Assembly (NCBI GenBank): GCA_030141605.1
Contig: JAQGDQ010000030.1
Location: forward strand, 355,171 to 419,170
Direction: 5' to 3'
DNA from: Tubiluchus corallicola
Lineage: Eukaryota; Priapulida; Priapulimorpha; Priapulimorphida; Tubiluchidae
Length of the DNA: 64,000 bases
Part shown: piece after piece, positions 62,113 through 64,000 of the stretch
Layout of the letters: the number at the start of each line of letters is the position of its first letter
Position numbering within the stretch: the first letter of the stretch is position 1
The notes under the pieces: generated by a model
What the model was told of the DNA's origin: nothing
The model's database searches: none
The model's input: the letters and a program-made list of their open reading frames with translations, nothing else
Program-made: the position numbers and the translations under genes

Positions 62113-64000
62113 CTTAAATGTTAAATGTCTAGTAAAGTCTGACATTGCACCAAGAAATATGTTCACTAAAACTAGATGTTTCGGTTAGCAAGTAACCACT
62201 GTGAATAGTAGGCCTACATCTGTAAAAATAGATTAGTTAAACTGAATCTTTTTAAACATTTAAAAAATTCTTAAAACTAGTATTTGCAGTTTGTTTTTAC
62301 TTATGCAATAATCTTAGTAGGAACCAGTTGGGAACGTCTTGTTCATATATTGGGCAGAGTTTTCTGGACATGCTCTTTTAGAACAGAATATAGCCCTAAC
62401 TTTCACGCAAATAGGATGAAAAACAATACTGTTGCAGCTGATTGACGACACCAACAATTAATAACTCTTGAAGAATATATTCACTAATTCGCGAGAAAAT
62501 CTTTCACGCCAGTGGACTGCCGTCGCAGTGTTAGTGTGAACAATCTTTCAAAGCGAAGTGGTCCTAAAATGAAAGCTCAGGTAAAAGGTATTTATATAAG
62601 GTTAAAAGCCCTTATCGGCTAAGTTTTCTAGATGTTGAGTAAGTTCGAAAATAATGTGTGTTCAAATCGTAACCTACGCGTGTCGATCTTATGTATGTGC
62701 CTTGCAGAGTAACTTCCAATACTTTCATTACAAGAAAGATAACTACATCATTTATATATGGGCTCACAAAAGTACGCAGTGGTATAAGTGGCTCACAATA
62801 ACGCGTTTCCGCTCAGTCAGTTTTAATATTCCTGACTAAGGCATCATTATAAGAAAGATAAACTGAAACATTTGAATGTGGTCTGGCAGAAGTGCCCAAA
62901 GGTATAATTGGCAAACTGTATGTTTACCGTTCGTATCATAAAACAATATATGGACATATTGGTACAGATTAGGTTTTGCATTATGCAATTAACATCCTTA
63001 TTTTTTAACTATGTAATTTTTATTGTGGATGAAAGTCTATATGTATTGCGCATTTTAATGACCTGTCTCGTGCATTTATGTATTGTGTCTTGGTGCGTAT
63101 GCATATATTTTAAGCAGTTTCTAATGCAATTTTTATAATATTCTGTATAAGTGAATGCTTTACGTTTTTATAACGATATGTACTTTTAAAAGTACGAAAT
63201 AAATACTAAATAAAACGAAATAAAAATAAGAATTAAATAAAATAGAGCTGTTGCGAACAGAGGCCGTCAGTCTCTCCCGGTTATGAGACGTTGGCACGCC
63301 ACCACGCTAGCGAAGCTATTTTTGCAAATTTGACACCCTGTCAGGAGCTATAAATACTCCACTGCTGCATGTGTATGCGAGTGTTGCTGTGTTTATTTAC
63401 TTTGTTAGGTGAAGCATCGTGTCTGTTGGTCCGCGTGACAGAAACCTTAAACCTCTAAGATCATGTTGAAGTTCACAAGACATAAATGTCTGTCAGACTA
63501 AGTGCCCAAAGTAGCACTAACCGATTTTTCTTCATATATTTGTGGCACAGCAACAACCATTGCGAGTTTTGCGGATTTCGCGTAAAATTTAATTATGAGA
63601 GAGAGCATTAATGGAAGTGCGGCATGTAGTATGTACATACCACATTAGAGAGGCTAAAACTTGCAAACGGTTTATCTGTTGTGAGTTGTTTCGCATTTTT
63701 CACCGACTACCGCTTACTTACTGATTATCAAATAAGAACAGCATGTGAAGGACCTAATGGTCGTATGTTGCCCTCAAACTTTGGCAATTTCGTATTTTGT
63801 TGTGATTTTTGTATTGATTTTTAAGCGGGAATGTGAAATAAATTAATTTAAATCTTTAAATTTAAATCTTATCGAATCACATTCATTCGTTTAGCTTTAT
63901 AAGGCGCGAACAACAAAGTTTTTATGCACATGTACGCAAGGACAAATTGCCGCGATGCTTGATAAAAAAACGCGTTAGTAGCATGAAGCCGTTAGTGGAT
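62113..64000. other. Right-hand end, no supported gene
   Basis: No coding region can be supported. Short AT-rich frames are present. A TATAAATA lies at 63349-63356 in a less AT-rich block (about 63245-63450) that could be a promoter or part of an LTR. Confidence 0.4.
63349..63356 (+). promoter_or_regulatory. TATA-box-like element
   Basis: TATAAATA sits in a block with more G and C than its surroundings (63245-63450). No start codon with a usable frame follows in the window, so it would serve a gene or element beyond the right edge, or an isolated LTR. The match is short and may be chance. Confidence 0.25.

Overview
This is animal nuclear DNA, not bacterial. The genes are split by GT-AG introns, the background is AT-rich, and there are dinucleotide and trinucleotide tracts, LINE remnants, short inverted-repeat transposons and a tRNA-derived repeat. 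The gene content (microsomal triglyceride transfer protein, an SLC35D nucleotide-sugar transporter, a GPI-anchored Ly6/uPAR-type protein) fits an invertebrate metazoan, perhaps a marine one. I cannot name the phylum from the window alone.

Layout. (1) 1-12669, minus strand: the 5' two thirds of MTTP. Twelve exons encode 579 residues and the gene runs off the left edge. (2) 12670-15708: intergenic. (3) 15710-18747, plus strand: a complete three-exon SLC35D3-like transporter of 386 aa, with a pogo/Tigger-like MITE in intron 1. (4) 20686-45884, minus strand: one very large gene. I joined 18 coding exons with consistent phases into a 2430-aa serine-rich, coiled-coil protein that I do not recognise. 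Its introns hold a nested Ly6 gene (25044-27405, plus strand, itself with a LINE fragment in its first intron), an internally deleted LINE, a 43-bp minisatellite of about 31 copies, a second MITE and a 54-bp-arm inverted repeat. (5) 45.9-64 kb: mostly gene-poor DNA with long GA/CT tracts, AAT and CCA/CAA tracts, a tRNA-Thr-like repeat, an exact 179-bp CT-rich duplication, one Ly6-like orphan exon, a decayed copy of the Ly6 gene's exon 1/intron 1 segment, and a few exon-like open frames I cannot assign.

The genes do not form a pathway. MTTP and SLC35D3-like both act in the secretory pathway, but no co-regulation is visible. SLC35D3-like and the large gene are convergent. All exon boundaries were read by eye from splice consensus, phase continuity and, for MTTP and SLC35D, remembered family similarity. 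No alignment or expression data were available.

No wholly new biological system is demonstrated. The most unusual points are a tandem array of decoy 3' splice sites ahead of MTTP exon 12 with built-in stop codons, the unrecognised 2430-aa protein with unusual splice donors and a possible poison exon, and the triple nesting of LINE in Ly6 gene in large gene.
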